A DNA stretch of 64,000 bases from Allobranchiibius sp. CTAmp26 (GTDB lineage: Bacteria; Actinomycetota; Actinomycetes; Actinomycetales; Dermatophilaceae), in assembly GCF_017565405.1 (NCBI RefSeq), contig NZ_JAGEKR010000006.1, positions 124,001 to 188,000 on the forward strand, read 5' to 3'. A program made the translations under genes and the position numbers. The notes under the pieces were generated by a model, which saw only the letters and a list, made by a program, of their open reading frames with translations, made no database searches and had not been told where the DNA came from. This document shows positions 26,687-35,664 of this stretch, piece after piece; position 1 is the first letter of the stretch, and every line of letters begins with the position of its first letter.

Positions 26687-27311
26687 GCAGGAGCCTGAGG
26701 TCACCGCACCCGAGGCCACCGAGCCCGAGGCGCAGCTGGAGCTCGACCTGGGCGAGCTGCCGGGCGGGGTCGCCGGCGCGGTCGAGGCGGTGCTCATGGT
26801 GGTCGACCAGCCGCTCACCGAGGACGAGCTGGCCGACGGCCTGCACCTGCCCGTGAGGGAGATCCGCGAAGTGCTCCAGCAGTTGGAGACCGGGTACGCC
26901 GCGCAGAGCCGCGGTTTCACCCTGCGCTGCATCAACGGCGGCTGGCGCGTCTACAGCCGCGCCGACTACGCGCCCGTGGTCGAACGGTTCCTGATGGGCG
27001 GCCAGCAGGCCAAGCTCACGCAGGCGTCCTTGGAGACCCTGGCCGTCATCGCCTATCGTCAGCCGATCTCCCGTTCGCGGGTCAGCGCCGTACGCGGGGT
27101 CAACGTCGACGGTGTCGTGCGCACCCTGCTCACCCGTGGGCTCATCGCCCAGATCGGCGAGTCCGAGGAGGGCGGTGCGGGGCTCTACGGCACCACGCCG
27201 TACTTCCTGCAGCGCCTCGGGCTGACCTCCCTCGAGGAGCTGCCCGCCCTCGCGCCGTACCTCCCGGACGCCGACGTCATCGAAGAACTGATCGAGCAAG
27301 GACACGCATGA
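26670..27311 (+). CDS. scpB: Segregation and condensation protein ScpB
   Basis: 213 residues from ATG 26670, which has GGAG about six bases upstream; GTG 26637 and ATG 26679 are alternatives. An acidic N-terminus of about 30 residues precedes the two winged helices (VEAVLMVVDQPLTEDELA and LAVIAYRQPISRSRVSAVRGVNVDGVVRTLLTRGLI in order). It forms the SMC-ScpAB complex. It overlaps the scpA end by 17 bases. The stop overlaps a 21-codon micro-ORF (ATGA). Confidence 0.94.
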   Translation: MSAMTEQEPEVTAPEATEPEAQLELDLGELPGGVAGAVEAVLMVVDQPLTEDELADGLHLPVREIREVLQQLETGYAAQSRGFTLRCINGGWRVYSRADYAPVVERFLMGGQQAKLTQASLETLAVIAYRQPISRSRVSAVRGVNVDGVVRTLLTRGLIAQIGESEEGGAGLYGTTPYFLQRLGLTSLEELPALAPYLPDADVIEELIEQGHA

Positions 27312-27373
27312 ACGCCCCACGAAGTTTCTCCCCCGCTGCGCTCCGCCGAATACTTCGCGAGGACCCCGTATGA
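27308..27373 (+). CDS. 21-residue micro-ORF coupled to scpB and rluB
   Basis: The ATG overlaps the scpB stop (ATGA) and its own stop overlaps the rluB ATG (ATGA). The product would begin MNAPRSFSPA, closely resembling the RluB start MSTPRSSSPG. The first 30 bases of the two frames match except for a few positions (27308-27337 and 27370-27399), so this looks like a duplicated rluB 5' end, kept as a translational bridge or leader peptide. No ribosome site is visible. CGAAGT and ACTTCG inside it could form a short stem. Confidence 0.5.
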   Translation: MNAPRSFSPAALRRILREDPV

Positions 27374-28263
27374 GCACCCCACGAAGTTCCTCCCCCGGCG
27401 GCGGCAAAAGCGGCGGCAAGGGCGGCGGCTCGTCGCATCGCAAGGGCCGGCCCTCTCCGGGCCGCACCGCCAAGCGGCCCGCACGGCAGGTCACGCCGCC
27501 GCGTGAGAAGCCGAAGACCCCCGTCGACCAACACGTCCCGAGCGGTGAGCGCCTGCAGAAGGTGCTGGCCACCGCGGGCGTTGGCAGCCGCCGGGTCTGC
27601 GAGGAGCTGATCGCCGCGGGCCGGGTCGAGGTCGACGGTCACCGGGTGACCGAGCTCGGCATCCGCGTCGACCCGGACCGGCAGATCATCCACGTGGACG
27701 GCGAGCGGGTGCAGCTGGACTCCAGCAAGGTCTACCTGGCGTTCAACAAGCCCACCGGTGTCATCTCGACGATGAACGACGAGCTCGGTCGGCCGTCCGT
27801 CGGCGAGTATCTCGAAGGGCGCAAGGAGCGGCTCTTCCACGTCGGACGACTCGACGTGGACACCGAGGGTCTGCTGCTGTTGACCAACGACGGCGAGCTC
27901 GCCAACCGGCTGCAGCACCCGTCGTACGGCGTGACCAAGACGTACGTCGCAGTCGTCCCCGGCCCCGTGCCGCGAGCGCTCGGCCGCCAGCTGCGCGACG
28001 GCGTAGAACTGGAGGACGGCATGGTCAAGGTCGACTCGTTCAGGGTCGTTGATTCCCGGCCGGGCTGGGCCATGGTCGAGGTCGTGCTGCACGAGGGCCG
28101 CAACCACATCGTGCGCCGCTTGCTGGAGGAGACCGGGCACCCGGTCGAATCCCTCGTGCGCACCGACGTCGGGCCGGTGCAGCTCGGCGAGCTGCGTCCG
28201 GGCAAGCTGCGTCCCCTCTCGAGCCGCGAGATCGCCGGGCTCTACAAGGCAGCCGGGTTGTGA
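27370..28263 (+). CDS. rluB: 23S rRNA pseudouridine synthase, RluB family
   Basis: 297 residues. A Gly/Lys/Arg-rich N-terminal tail of about 55 residues precedes an S4 RNA-binding domain (RLQKVLATAGVGSRRVCEELI) and the catalytic domain with the nucleophile Asp162 in GRLDVDTEGLLLLTNDG. The C-terminal GRNHIVRRLLEETGHPVESLVR matches RluB/E/F-type enzymes. The precise rRNA position is inferred from the family. Translation is probably coupled to the preceding micro-ORF. The stop overlaps tyrA (GTGA). Confidence 0.93.
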   Translation: MSTPRSSSPGGGKSGGKGGGSSHRKGRPSPGRTAKRPARQVTPPREKPKTPVDQHVPSGERLQKVLATAGVGSRRVCEELIAAGRVEVDGHRVTELGIRVDPDRQIIHVDGERVQLDSSKVYLAFNKPTGVISTMNDELGRPSVGEYLEGRKERLFHVGRLDVDTEGLLLLTNDGELANRLQHPSYGVTKTYVAVVPGPVPRALGRQLRDGVELEDGMVKVDSFRVVDSRPGWAMVEVVLHEGRNHIVRRLLEETGHPVESLVRTDVGPVQLGELRPGKLRPLSSREIAGLYKAAGL

Positions 28264-29342
28264 GTTCGCCCGTCCACGTCGTGGGCGCGGGGCTGATCGG
28301 TACGTCGCTCGGTCTCGCGCTGTCACGCGAGGGGGTCGAGGTGACCCTGCACGACCCGTCCCCGACGGCCGTCGCGCTGGCGGCCGACCTGGGCGCCGGT
28401 GCAGCGCGTGAACCCGACGACCCCGCCATCGTCGTGGTGGCGGCGCCGCCGGATGTCGCCGCGTCCGTGGTGCTCGACGCACTGACCCGCTGGCCGACGG
28501 CGATCGTGACCGATGTGGCGTCGGTGAAGTCGACGGTGCTGGCGCAGGTGCGCGCGACCGCCACCACGAAGGACCTGGGCCGCTACGTCGGCTCGCACCC
28601 GATGGCGGGGCGAGAGCGCTCCGGCGCGGTCGCCGCGCAGGCCGATCTCTTCGAAGGGCGCACCTGGGTGGTGTGCCCCCACCAGGGCAGTGACGCTGGG
28701 GCAGCGGACCGGGTGAGTGAGCTCGCCCGGGTGACCGGTGCCGCGGTCGTCACGATGGGCGCCGCGGAGCACGACCGCGCCGTGGCGTACGTGTCGCACC
28801 TGCCGCAGGTCGCGGCGAGCCTGGTCGCCGGTCGGTTGCGCGAGCTACCGGACGACGCAGTCGCCCTGGCAGGGCAGGGTATTCGCGATGTCACCCGTAT
28901 CGCCGCCAGCGACCCGCTGCTGTGGACACAGATCCTGGCGGGCAACGCCGAGGTGCTCGCTCCGGTGCTGCGCGACGTCGCGCAGGATCTCGACGCGGTG
29001 GCCCGCGCGTTGGCCGCGATCGCCGCGCAAGACGGTGACGGGGCGCGCGGCGTCGTCGCTCGTGCCATCGGGGACGGCCAGCTGGGGCACGCCCGGATCC
29101 CGGGCAAGCACGGTGCCGCGCCGACGGCGTACGCCACCGTCGTGGTGCTCGTGCCGGACGAGCCGGGGGCGCTCGGGCGGCTGTTCCAGGATGTGGGGGA
29201 CGCGGGGGTCAACCTCGAGGATCTGCGCCTCGAACACGGTGTCGGCGCCCCGCTCGGCATCGCGGAACTGTCGGTGTTGCCGTCGGCCGTGGATCGGTTG
29301 ATGACGCAGCTGGGAACGAAGGGCTGGAAGGTTCACGAATGA
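28260..29342 (+). CDS. tyrA: Prephenate dehydrogenase with C-terminal ACT domain
   Basis: 360 residues. NAD-binding motif GAGLIG (9-14) starts the protein, followed by the TyrA signature GSHPMAGRERSG and the helical dimerisation region containing HLPQVAASLVAG and QGIRDVTRIAASDP. The last ~75 residues (VVVLVPDEPGALGRLFQDVGDAGVN) form an ACT domain, which usually senses tyrosine. Converts prephenate to 4-hydroxyphenylpyruvate. GTG start overlaps rluB, and the stop overlaps cmk (ATGA). Confidence 0.95.
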   Translation: MSSPVHVVGAGLIGTSLGLALSREGVEVTLHDPSPTAVALAADLGAGAAREPDDPAIVVVAAPPDVAASVVLDALTRWPTAIVTDVASVKSTVLAQVRATATTKDLGRYVGSHPMAGRERSGAVAAQADLFEGRTWVVCPHQGSDAGAADRVSELARVTGAAVVTMGAAEHDRAVAYVSHLPQVAASLVAGRLRELPDDAVALAGQGIRDVTRIAASDPLLWTQILAGNAEVLAPVLRDVAQDLDAVARALAAIAAQDGDGARGVVARAIGDGQLGHARIPGKHGAAPTAYATVVVLVPDEPGALGRLFQDVGDAGVNLEDLRLEHGVGAPLGIAELSVLPSAVDRLMTQLGTKGWKVHE

Positions 29343-30028
29343 GCATGGGTGAGGCTGGTCTGTTAATCGTCGCGATCGACGGTCCGTCCGGCACGGGCAA
29401 GTCCAGTGTGTCCAAGGCGGTGGCGACGTCCCTGGGGATCGGTTACCTCGACACGGGCGCGATGTACCGCGCGCTCACCTGGTGGTGCGTGGACCGCGGC
29501 ATCGATCTGCACGACCAGTCGGCGGTCGCGCAGGAGGCGCTGACCTTCCCGCTCGCGATGGGCACCGACCCCGCGGCGCCGACCGTGCGGATGGGCGATC
29601 TCGACATCGCCGCGGCGATCCGTACGCCGTCGATCTCCGCTGCCGTCTCGAATGTCGCGACCAACCTCGGTGTGCGCGAGGAGCTGATCCGTCGGCAGCG
29701 TGAACTGATGGCGCGGGTCGCCGCGGAGACCGGCGGTGTGGTCGCCGAAGGGCGCGACATCACGACGGTGGTGGCACCGGACGCCACCGTGCGGATCCTG
29801 ATGACCGCGAGCGAGGAGGCCCGGATCGCGCGTCGTGCGGGTGAACTCGCCTCCACCGCAGAGGCGACCAGGGCCCAGGTGGTGGACCGCGACGAGCGGG
29901 ACTCCACGGTGGCGTCGTTCCTGACGGCCGCGGACGGCGTGGTGACAGTCGACACCTCCCACCTGGACTTCGACGGCTCCGTCGAGGCGGTGCTGGCGGT
30001 GGTGGATCGAGGACGGGTCCGCGACTGA
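29339..30028 (+). CDS. cmk: Cytidylate kinase
   Basis: 229 residues. P-loop DGPSGTGKSS (14-23), YLDTGAMYRALTW and VVAEGRDITTVV are the CMP-kinase signatures; the lid region is near IARRAGELA. Phosphorylates CMP and dCMP. ATG 29339 overlaps the tyrA stop; ATG 29345 is an alternative. The rluB-tyrA-cmk-der order is typical of actinobacteria. Confidence 0.96.
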   Translation: MSMGEAGLLIVAIDGPSGTGKSSVSKAVATSLGIGYLDTGAMYRALTWWCVDRGIDLHDQSAVAQEALTFPLAMGTDPAAPTVRMGDLDIAAAIRTPSISAAVSNVATNLGVREELIRRQRELMARVAAETGGVVAEGRDITTVVAPDATVRILMTASEEARIARRAGELASTAEATRAQVVDRDERDSTVASFLTAADGVVTVDTSHLDFDGSVEAVLAVVDRGRVRD

Positions 30029-30139
30029 GCTGCGAGAAGCCCCTTCGCCAGAACGCCGACGACAGGGTGGCGCCGGCGGCCGGGGGAGCGCGACGCCGGG
30101 CGCCGCGTAGCGTCGTGTCCTGAGCACCCCCTCTCGTCC

Positions 30140-30156
30140 TGAGACAATGGGTCTCA
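30140..30156 (+). promoter_or_regulatory. Inverted repeat and -10-like hexamer before der
   Basis: TGAGAC (30140-30145) and GTCTCA (30151-30156) form a 6-bp dyad. GACAAT (30143-30148) sits seven bases before ATG 30156, compatible with leaderless transcription from inside the dyad. Confidence 0.4.
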
Positions 30157-31637
30157 TGACCGACGACGCACGTGCCATGACCGACAGCGAGCTCCCCGAC
30201 GACGACACGTCGGTGGAGCGTGCGCTGCGGGTCGGGTTGGACGATTTCGACCTCAGCGAAGAGGACCGCGCGCTGCTCAGCGGAGCGGGTGCGGGACGCG
30301 ACGGCGACGAGGCCGCCGAGGCGCGTCCCGTGGTCGCGGTCGTCGGCCGCCCGAACGTCGGCAAGTCCACGCTGGTCAACCGGATCCTGGGTCGCCGCGA
30401 GGCCGTCGTCGAGGACGTTCCCGGGGTGACCCGTGACCGCGTGGCGTACGACGCCGAATGGACCGGGCGGGACTTCACCCTCGTCGACACCGGCGGGTGG
30501 GAGGTCGACGCGACCGGGATCCACCTGCGGGTCGCGGAGCAGGCCGAGGTCGCCGTCGAGCTGGCGGACGCCGTGCTCTTCGTGGTCGATGCGACGGTGG
30601 GTGCCACCGACACCGACGAGGCCGTCGTGAAGCTGCTGCGCAAGTCGGGCAAGCCGGTGGTGCTGATCGCCAACAAGGTCGATGACAACCGCACCGAGGC
30701 CGACGCGGCCATGCTGTGGTCACTCGGTCTGGGTCAGCCCTACCCCGTCTCGGCGATGCACGGCCGCGGCACCGGTGACGCGCTGGATGCCGTCCTCGGC
30801 GTGTTGCCCACCGAGACCAACGTCAGCGGCGCCTACCCGCGCGGTGGCCCGCGTCGCATCGCCCTGGTCGGGCGACCGAACGTCGGCAAATCCTCACTGC
30901 TCAACAAGCTCGCGGGGGAGGAGCGGGTGGTCGTCGACAACGTCGCCGGCACCACCCGCGACCCGGTCGACGAGATGATCGAACTGGGCGGCAAAGTATG
31001 GCGATTCGTCGACACCGCGGGTATCCGGCGACGCGTTCACCAGACCCGCGGGGCCGACTTCTACTCCTCGCTGCGCACCCAGACGGCCATCGAGAAGGCG
31101 GAGGTGGCTGTCGTGCTGATCGATGCCGAGGAGTCCATCGCCGAGCAGGACATCCGCGTCGTGCAGCAGATCGTCGACGCCGGCCGCGCTCTGGTGGTCG
31201 CCTACAACAAGTGGGACCTGCTCGACGAGGAACGGCGCTACTACCTCGAGCGTGAGATCGAGCGCGAACTGGTGCAGATCACCTGGGCGCCCCGGGTGAA
31301 CATCTCGGCGATGACCGGCCGGCACACGGACAGGCTCGTGCCCGCCCTGGAGACCGCCCTCGCGTCGTGGGACTACCGCGTACCGACCGGGCGCCTCAAC
31401 GCCTTCCTCGGCGAGGTCGCCTCGAGCCACCCGCACCCCGTCCGCAGCGGCAAGCAACCGCGGATCCTCTTCGCGACCCAGGCGTCCACGCGTCCGCCGC
31501 GGTTCGTCGTCTTCGCCAGTGGCTTCATCGAGGCCGGCTACCGCCGGTTCCTCGAACGACGGCTGCGCGAGGAGTTCGGCTTCGAGGGCACGCCGATCGA
31601 GCTGTCGGTGCGGGTGCGGGAGAAGCGCAAGCGCTGA
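30156..31637 (+). CDS. der: Ribosome-assembly GTPase Der (EngA)
   Basis: 493 residues from ATG 30156; ATG 30147 and 30177 are other candidates. Two tandem GTPase domains are clear, each with G1 (GRPNVGKST and GRPNVGKSS), G3 (VDTGGWE and VDTAGIRR) and G4 (ANKVDDN and YNKWDLL). The C-terminal KH-like domain follows. Der is needed for assembly of the 50S subunit. An acidic N-terminal extension of about 55 residues precedes the first domain, usual in actinobacteria. Confidence 0.96.
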   Translation: MTDDARAMTDSELPDDDTSVERALRVGLDDFDLSEEDRALLSGAGAGRDGDEAAEARPVVAVVGRPNVGKSTLVNRILGRREAVVEDVPGVTRDRVAYDAEWTGRDFTLVDTGGWEVDATGIHLRVAEQAEVAVELADAVLFVVDATVGATDTDEAVVKLLRKSGKPVVLIANKVDDNRTEADAAMLWSLGLGQPYPVSAMHGRGTGDALDAVLGVLPTETNVSGAYPRGGPRRIALVGRPNVGKSSLLNKLAGEERVVVDNVAGTTRDPVDEMIELGGKVWRFVDTAGIRRRVHQTRGADFYSSLRTQTAIEKAEVAVVLIDAEESIAEQDIRVVQQIVDAGRALVVAYNKWDLLDEERRYYLEREIERELVQITWAPRVNISAMTGRHTDRLVPALETALASWDYRVPTGRLNAFLGEVASSHPHPVRSGKQPRILFATQASTRPPRFVVFASGFIEAGYRRFLERRLREEFGFEGTPIELSVRVREKRKR

Positions 31638-31728
31638 ACCGGGCTCCCGCTGCGGTCGATTGGGTCGCAACGAGGCCGGTGGGATATCGTTTCGCTCGCC
31701 CTCCGGGGCGGTTCGACAAATTGCACAA

Positions 31729-31802
<74 letters not shown>

Positions 31803-31807
31803 CAGAT

Positions 31808-31843
31808 CGGCTCTGGCCTGCTTCGGCGGGCCAGAGCCGTTTT
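31808..31843 (+). terminator. Rho-independent terminator after tRNA-Pro
   Basis: CGGCTCTGGCC (31808-31818) pairs with GGCCAGAGCCG (31829-31839), followed by TTTT. It is a textbook intrinsic terminator and one of the few T-tailed ones in this window. Confidence 0.92.
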
Positions 31844-31966
31844 CATGCGCTGCGGGAAGCGCGTCGCCACCCGTGGCAGATGCATATCTTTCGTATGTCC
31901 CGGAGTCGGGTGTACAAAGGCGATTCATCCGGTCCTGAGAGGGGACTGTGTGAGGAGGCAACTGCC

Positions 31967-32752
31967 ATGAAAAGAGCATCATCGGTGAGGGTCGTGGGCG
32001 CCCTTGCTGCCGCGGGAGCGCTCGCACTCACCGGCGGCCCGGCGTCGGCTGCCGCGTGCGGACCGAAAGGACCCCCGGCGTACACGTGCACCAGCGGGGA
32101 CGTCCCCTCGGGGACCTACGCGCAGCTCAAGGTCACGGGCGCGTGCAAGGTAGCGGCCGGCGCCAAGATCCGTGTCCTGGGCAGCGTGCGCGTCGCCGCG
32201 GGCGCCGAGTTCGACGCGCAGAGCGCGCCATCGACGATCACCGTGGGACGCAACGTCATCGGGGCCAAGGGCTCGCTTGTCGGCCTGGGCTGCCAGCCCA
32301 CCGCGTTGACCGGTAATTCGGCGCATCCGTGCACCGACCAGCCGGACGGCCACTCCACGATCACGGTCTTCGGAAACGTGAGGGCCACCGATGCGGCCGC
32401 CGTCCTGCTGAACGGCACCGTGATCTTCGGGAATGTCACCCTCCGTGGTGGCGGATCGCAGATCCCGTGGGCGATCAAGAACAACACCATCGGCGGAGAT
32501 CTCACCGCCCACGGGCAGAAGACCGACTGGCTGGGCGTGCTGTTCAACACCGTCGGCAGGAGCGTGAGGCTGACCGACATCGCGCTCAGCGACCCGGACC
32601 CGGGCGCCCCCGGCGTCTACATCGTCCGGAACACCATCGGGTGGGACCTCGTCTGCCACGGGCTCACCCCTGGAGTATCCGGCGGTTTCGTCCCCGGCAG
32701 TGTCAATGTCGTCGGTCACACGGCGACGGGACAGTGCGCCTCCCTGGTCTGA
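31967..32752 (+). CDS. Secreted repeat protein, possible beta-solenoid
   Basis: 261 residues. A Sec signal peptide ends near PASAAAC. The mature part has short repeating units rich in Val/Ile/Gly/Asn/Thr (KIRVLGSVRVAAGAEFDA, VTVFGNVRATDAAAVLLNG-like spacing, VIFGNVTLRGGGSQI, NTIGGDLTAHGQKTDWLGV, NTIGWDLVCHG). This resembles right-handed beta-helix or bactofilin-like folds. Four or more Cys (ACG, YTCTSG, GACKV, LGCQP, HPCTD, LVCHG, GQCAS) could form disulfides. GAGGAGG at 31952 supports the ATG. No known family is recognised and no partner is nearby. Confidence 0.75.
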   Translation: MKRASSVRVVGALAAAGALALTGGPASAAACGPKGPPAYTCTSGDVPSGTYAQLKVTGACKVAAGAKIRVLGSVRVAAGAEFDAQSAPSTITVGRNVIGAKGSLVGLGCQPTALTGNSAHPCTDQPDGHSTITVFGNVRATDAAAVLLNGTVIFGNVTLRGGGSQIPWAIKNNTIGGDLTAHGQKTDWLGVLFNTVGRSVRLTDIALSDPDPGAPGVYIVRNTIGWDLVCHGLTPGVSGGFVPGSVNVVGHTATGQCASLV

Positions 32753-32830
32753 GCCCGCGACGCAGCTCGGCCGGCTGAGTCTCAGGCCGACGCCGATGAC
32801 CCGCCGTCCTGGCGTACTCGCTGGCAGGTT

Positions 32831-33475
32831 TCAGGGCCGACCCGGCCGAATGAGACCGGTCTCGTACGCCAGGACGACGAGTTGCGCCCTGTCGCGTCGG
32901 TCCGTCTTGGTCAGGATGCGGCTGAGGTAGGTCTTGACGGTGGCTTCGGACAGATGGGACGCCGTGGCGATCTCTCGGTTGGAGTGACCGCGGGCGACGC
33001 CCTCGAGGACCTCGAGTTCGCGATCGGTGAGGGCGGCGATGGCGCGCCTGGCGTCGGGTGCAGGCCTGGTCAGGACCTCGTCGATGAGTCGTTGCGTGAT
33101 TCGCGGGTCGAGCAGCGCATCTCCCGCGGCCACGCTGCGCACCGCACCGACCAGGTGCTCCGGTGGCGCTGTCTTGAGCAGATAGCCACTCGCACCGGCC
33201 CGCAACGCGGCGTAGACCAGGGCGTCATCACTGAAGGTGGTGAGTACGAGTGCCTTCGTCGCTCGGGGCAGCGCACGAATCGCCTCGATCCCGTCCATCG
33301 TCGGCATCCGCAGATCCATGAGCACCACGTCCGGCGTGGTCGCTGCGGCCGCGGCGACCGCGGCCTGTCCGTCGCCGGCCTCGGCGACGACTCGCAGATC
33401 GGGTTCGGACTCCAGGATGAGTCGCAGCCCCCGACGGATGAGGGCCTGGTCGTCGGCGATCAGGATCTCGATCAT
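32831..33475 (-). CDS. NarL/LuxR family response regulator
   Basis: 214 residues. Receiver domain with acidic pocket Asp8/Asp9, phospho-acceptor Asp54 (LMDLRMP) and Lys101. The C-terminal LuxR-type helix-turn-helix (LTDRELEVLEGVARGHSNREIATASHLSEATVKTYLSRIL, in order) binds DNA. It is translationally coupled to the upstream histidine kinase by a four-base overlap. Likely targets include the divergent envelope genes beyond the kinase. Confidence 0.95.
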   Translation of the reverse strand: MIEILIADDQALIRRGLRLILESEPDLRVVAEAGDGQAAVAAAAATTPDVVLMDLRMPTMDGIEAIRALPRATKALVLTTFSDDALVYAALRAGASGYLLKTAPPEHLVGAVRSVAAGDALLDPRITQRLIDEVLTRPAPDARRAIAALTDRELEVLEGVARGHSNREIATASHLSEATVKTYLSRILTKTDRRDRAQLVVLAYETGLIRPGRP

Positions 33476-34632
33476 GCGACGGGGAGCGGGAGGGGGAAGG
33501 TCGCCGTGACGGCCCAGCCGCCGGCAGGCTGCGAGCCTGCGTGCAGGGTGCCACCGAACATTCGCACCCGTTCCCGCATGCCGGGCAGTCCCTCACCGGA
33601 GGACTCGAGGCCCGGCGACGGGCCACCTGCGTGTCCGTCGTCCACGACCCGGATCGTGAGGTCGCACAGTCCGTAGTCGACGACGACGTGAGTGCGGCTC
33701 CCGGCTGAATGCTTGAGCACGTTCGTGAGGGCCTCCTGCACGATCCGGAAGGCCGACACGTCGAGTGCATCCCCCACGTCTCGCACCGAACCGGTCACAT
33801 CGAGCGACACCGGGAGGCCGATGCGGGCGAGCTCGCTGACCAGCGGGGCCACGGCGTGCAGGCCGGCTGCCGCGACGAGCGGCTGATCGTCCTCGCGCAA
33901 CATCCCGAGGAGCAGGTGGAGCTCGTCGATCGCCTTGCGACCGCTCGACTGGATGTAGGTCAGGCTTTCGCTCACATCGGTCGAGCACGTGGGCAGCAGT
34001 CGTTCCGCCGCGGCGGCCTGGACGACCATCACCGCGACATCATGGGCGATCACGTCGTGAAGTTCTCGCGCGATGCGCTCACGCTCGGCCACGACCGCCT
34101 CGCGTGTCCTCAGATCCCGTTCGCGTGCCATCAGGTCTGCTCGGGCGCCTTCGAGGTCGGCGCGCCGGCGCAGCAGGCGCATCGCTCGCCCGGCGGCGAA
34201 CGCCAGGACCAGGCCCGTCCCGACGTAGACCAGTTGGCTCGGGGTCGCGAACGCCGGCACCCGCACGACGAAACTGACGACCACCGCCACCGCGACGAGC
34301 GGGACGAGCAACGCCTGCCGGGTCGAGCACCTCGACCCCACGGCGTAGAACGAAGCCAGCGTGGGCACGAACGATGCGTAGAAGTCCGGAAAGGAGCCCG
34401 TAGCAAGCGTCGGCAGCAGGCTGCACACCATCACGACGAGCAGCACGGCCAATGGGTGTCGGGTCCGGCCCAGCAGCCCCGCCGCAGCGACGAGACCGCA
34501 CGTGATGGCCAGGGCCGACGTACGAGGGGTGGTCCAGCCCGCGATCCCGTTGGCGACGATGGCGGCTGCGACGCAGACAGCGACGGCTAGATCCCATGGC
34601 GTCCAGAGCCACTGGCGCGTGACCTTCACCAT
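33472..34632 (-). CDS. NarL-type sensor histidine kinase
   Basis: 386 residues. Four to five N-terminal membrane segments (about 14-150) with little extracellular loop suggest sensing in or at the membrane. A coiled linker leads to the HisKA_3 domain with phospho-acceptor His192 (ERERIARELHDVIAHDV). The ATPase domain has the N box (RIVQEALTNVLKHS) and G boxes (VVDDGHAGG, GEGLPGMRERV). A TACTCT hexamer is six bases before an in-frame GTG at 34629, which may be the real (leaderless) start. Paired with the response regulator downstream. Confidence 0.95.
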   Translation of the reverse strand: MVKVTRQWLWTPWDLAVAVCVAAAIVANGIAGWTTPRTSALAITCGLVAAAGLLGRTRHPLAVLLVVMVCSLLPTLATGSFPDFYASFVPTLASFYAVGSRCSTRQALLVPLVAVAVVVSFVVRVPAFATPSQLVYVGTGLVLAFAAGRAMRLLRRRADLEGARADLMARERDLRTREAVVAERERIARELHDVIAHDVAVMVVQAAAAERLLPTCSTDVSESLTYIQSSGRKAIDELHLLLGMLREDDQPLVAAAGLHAVAPLVSELARIGLPVSLDVTGSVRDVGDALDVSAFRIVQEALTNVLKHSAGSRTHVVVDYGLCDLTIRVVDDGHAGGPSPGLESSGEGLPGMRERVRMFGGTLHAGSQPAGGWAVTATFPLPLPVA

Positions 34633-34691
34633 CGCAGAGTAGGTCGTCGACGACCTGTCGGTCTGTCAACCAGCGAGGACGAGATCGTCAA

Positions 34692-34719
34692 CCTCCGAGG
34701 ACTGAGGTGTCCTCGGAGG
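34692..34719. promoter_or_regulatory. 28-bp dyad between kinase and divergent secreted-protein gene
   Basis: CCTCCGAGGAC (34692-34702), six-base spacer, GTCCTCGGAGG (34709-34719): perfect 11-bp arms. The position between divergent units suits an operator for the adjacent response regulator; no T tract follows, so a terminator is less likely. Confidence 0.6.
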
Positions 34720-34808
34720 GCCGATGACTCATACCGCGCGTTCGCGGACGCTGGAGGAGTTCGCCGGCTCGGCGAACCCACCCTCGAGTCGACTCGGAGA
34801 CAACTCTC

Positions 34809-35237
34809 ATGGCCCGCAGAACCACCGTCATCGCCGGCGCCGCGCTCGTCGCGGCCGGCGCCGCCGCGGCACTCTCGACCGCCGACGCCAGCGCAGCTCC
34901 ACGCATCCACACGCAACACTTCCACGCTCGGGCGACGGCTCAACTGGCGACCGGGAAGACGAGCTTTGTCCTCGCCGAGCAGGACGTCATCGGTGCCAGG
35001 GTGATCGGCCACGACGTTCTCTTCTGCTCAGCCACCCGCACTCATTCGACCTGTCACATCGCCTTCGCTCAGGGCGGTGGGCTGATCTACGCCCGCTTCC
35101 TGCTCCGCGACTCCGACCACACTGCCCGCGGCCGGGTGACCGGCGGCACCGGGCAGTACTCGCATGCTCACGGCACGATCACCGCGCGTCTGCTGTCGCC
35201 GACCGACGTCGTCGTCGACCTGCGCTACCGGGATTGA
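34809..35237 (+). CDS. Small secreted protein, dirigent/allene-oxide-cyclase-barrel-like
   Basis: 142 residues. Sec signal peptide with cleavage near ADASAAP. The mature domain contains ARGRVTGGTGQYSHAHGTITA, resembling the G-x-G-T-G-x-Y-x-x-A-x-G pattern of AOC-barrel/dirigent-like proteins. The fold is inferred from that motif and the role is unknown. One pair of Cys (LFCSATRTHSTCH) could form a disulfide. It has a GGAG site before the ATG. Transcribed away from the two-component system and followed nine bases later by a small membrane protein, so the two are likely one transcript. Confidence 0.75.
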   Translation: MARRTTVIAGAALVAAGAAAALSTADASAAPRIHTQHFHARATAQLATGKTSFVLAEQDVIGARVIGHDVLFCSATRTHSTCHIAFAQGGGLIYARFLLRDSDHTARGRVTGGTGQYSHAHGTITARLLSPTDVVVDLRYRD

Positions 35238-35246
35238 GGAGCGACC

Positions 35247-35612
35247 ATGGACACGTCGCCCACCGATGCTCCTCTCGACACCGCCGCAGTCTTTCCCGAG
35301 CGCCGGGACGTTCTCGGCACGACCGCTCTCGTGGCTGCGGCCGTCTCCTTCGCAGGCTTCCTCGTGCTCATCATCGGTCACCTGGTCGACCCGTCCGGCT
35401 TCAACAACGGGAAGCACCCCGACGCGGCGAACAACCTCGCATTCTTCGCTTACGTCCTCGGCCTGCTGATTGCCTTGATACTGGGCGCTGCCGTCTGGTT
35501 CCACGGACGCCGCAGCGGACGCACCGGACCACGGTCACCCGCAGCCCTGGCCACGTACTACGGGCTCGCCTTCCTCGTGGTGACGGTCGTCGCGGCGATG
35601 CTCGGCGGCTGA
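35247..35612 (+). CDS. Small three-TM membrane protein, unknown function
   Basis: 121 residues with three hydrophobic segments at about 24-46 (TTALVAAAVSFAGFLVLIIGHL), 64-85 (LAFFAYVLGLLIALILGAAVWF) and 104-119. Polar loop GFNNGKHPDAANNLA between the first two. I recognise no family. Its position directly after the secreted AOC-barrel-like gene, opposite a two-component system with a shared dyad, suggests envelope-stress or surface-related expression; this is inference. Confidence 0.72.
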   Translation: MDTSPTDAPLDTAAVFPERRDVLGTTALVAAAVSFAGFLVLIIGHLVDPSGFNNGKHPDAANNLAFFAYVLGLLIALILGAAVWFHGRRSGRTGPRSPAALATYYGLAFLVVTVVAAMLGG

Positions 35613-35664
35613 GGACGGCCCGGCAGGTTCGCGCCCGGTTGAACTGAGCCGGGCGAACGGCCCC

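Noticed and set aside
34724-35647. Large Arg-rich protein overlapping the secreted-protein gene
   Set aside because: It is a shadow frame covering two well-supported small genes with signal peptide and membrane segments.
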